NCBI RefSeq assembly: GCF_963662255.1 | Contig: NC_085055.1 | Coordinates: 21,446,204 to 21,510,203 of the forward strand | DNA length: 64,000 bases | Source: Cinclus cinclus | Lineage: Eukaryota > Chordata > Aves > Passeriformes > Cinclidae | Direction: 5' to 3' | In this document: in pieces, positions 59,539 through 64,000 of the stretch | Numbering within the stretch: the first letter of the stretch is position 1 | Layout of the letters: the number at the start of each line of letters is the position of its first letter | Translations under genes and position numbers: made by a program | Notes under the pieces: generated by a model | Databases searched by the model: none | Seen by the model: only the letters and a program-made list of their open reading frames with translations | What the model was told of the DNA's origin: nothing

Positions 59539-64000
<4,462 letters not shown>

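Overview
The window looks like nuclear DNA from a bird, probably a songbird. Genes are intron-rich with GT/AG splice sites, the intergenic DNA carries many 5'-truncated CR1 LINE fragments, and the largest gene is ovotransferrin with the avian 17-exon layout. No prokaryotic or viral gene set is present.

Layout, left to right. (1) 852-1185, minus strand: the first two exons of SRPRB (signal recognition particle receptor beta subunit), with a CpG-rich promoter; the gene runs off the left edge. (2) 3503-16461, minus strand: a complete ovotransferrin/serotransferrin gene (TF). All 17 coding exons were placed at base level and join in frame to 704 residues. Its TATA box is at 16562-16569 and a candidate poly(A) signal at 3314-3319. 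Introns hold CR1 fragments, a candidate solo LTR, an expanded CR1 tail and a 285-bp CTTT microsatellite. (3) 16.6-38.7 kb: a 22-kb stretch where I recognise no gene, with CR1 fragments and one nested CR1-in-CR1 arrangement. (4) 38770-46506, plus strand: a galactose-3-O-sulfotransferase most like GAL3ST2. The exon chain joins in frame to 667 residues, with an unusually long stem between membrane anchor and catalytic domain. (5) 49018-51286, minus strand: AQP12, three coding exons, 301 residues, with a TATA box. (6) 59539-61535, minus strand: the last three coding exons of PAK2 (end of the kinase domain), followed by a long 3'UTR; the 5' part lies beyond the right edge.

The genes are not one pathway. 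They are a secreted iron-binding protein, an ER GTPase subunit, a Golgi sulfotransferase, an intracellular aquaporin and a Rho-family effector kinase. From memory of the human map, TF-SRPRB lie on 3q22, GAL3ST2 and AQP12 on 2q37 and PAK2 on 3q29, so the window joins blocks that are separate in human.

The observations I rate highest are protein-level changes: loss of both cysteines of one predicted N-lobe disulfide in ovotransferrin, a Lys-Lys pair in the C-lobe where hen has Gln-Lys, and the long GAL3ST2 stem. I saw no convincing new multi-gene system.
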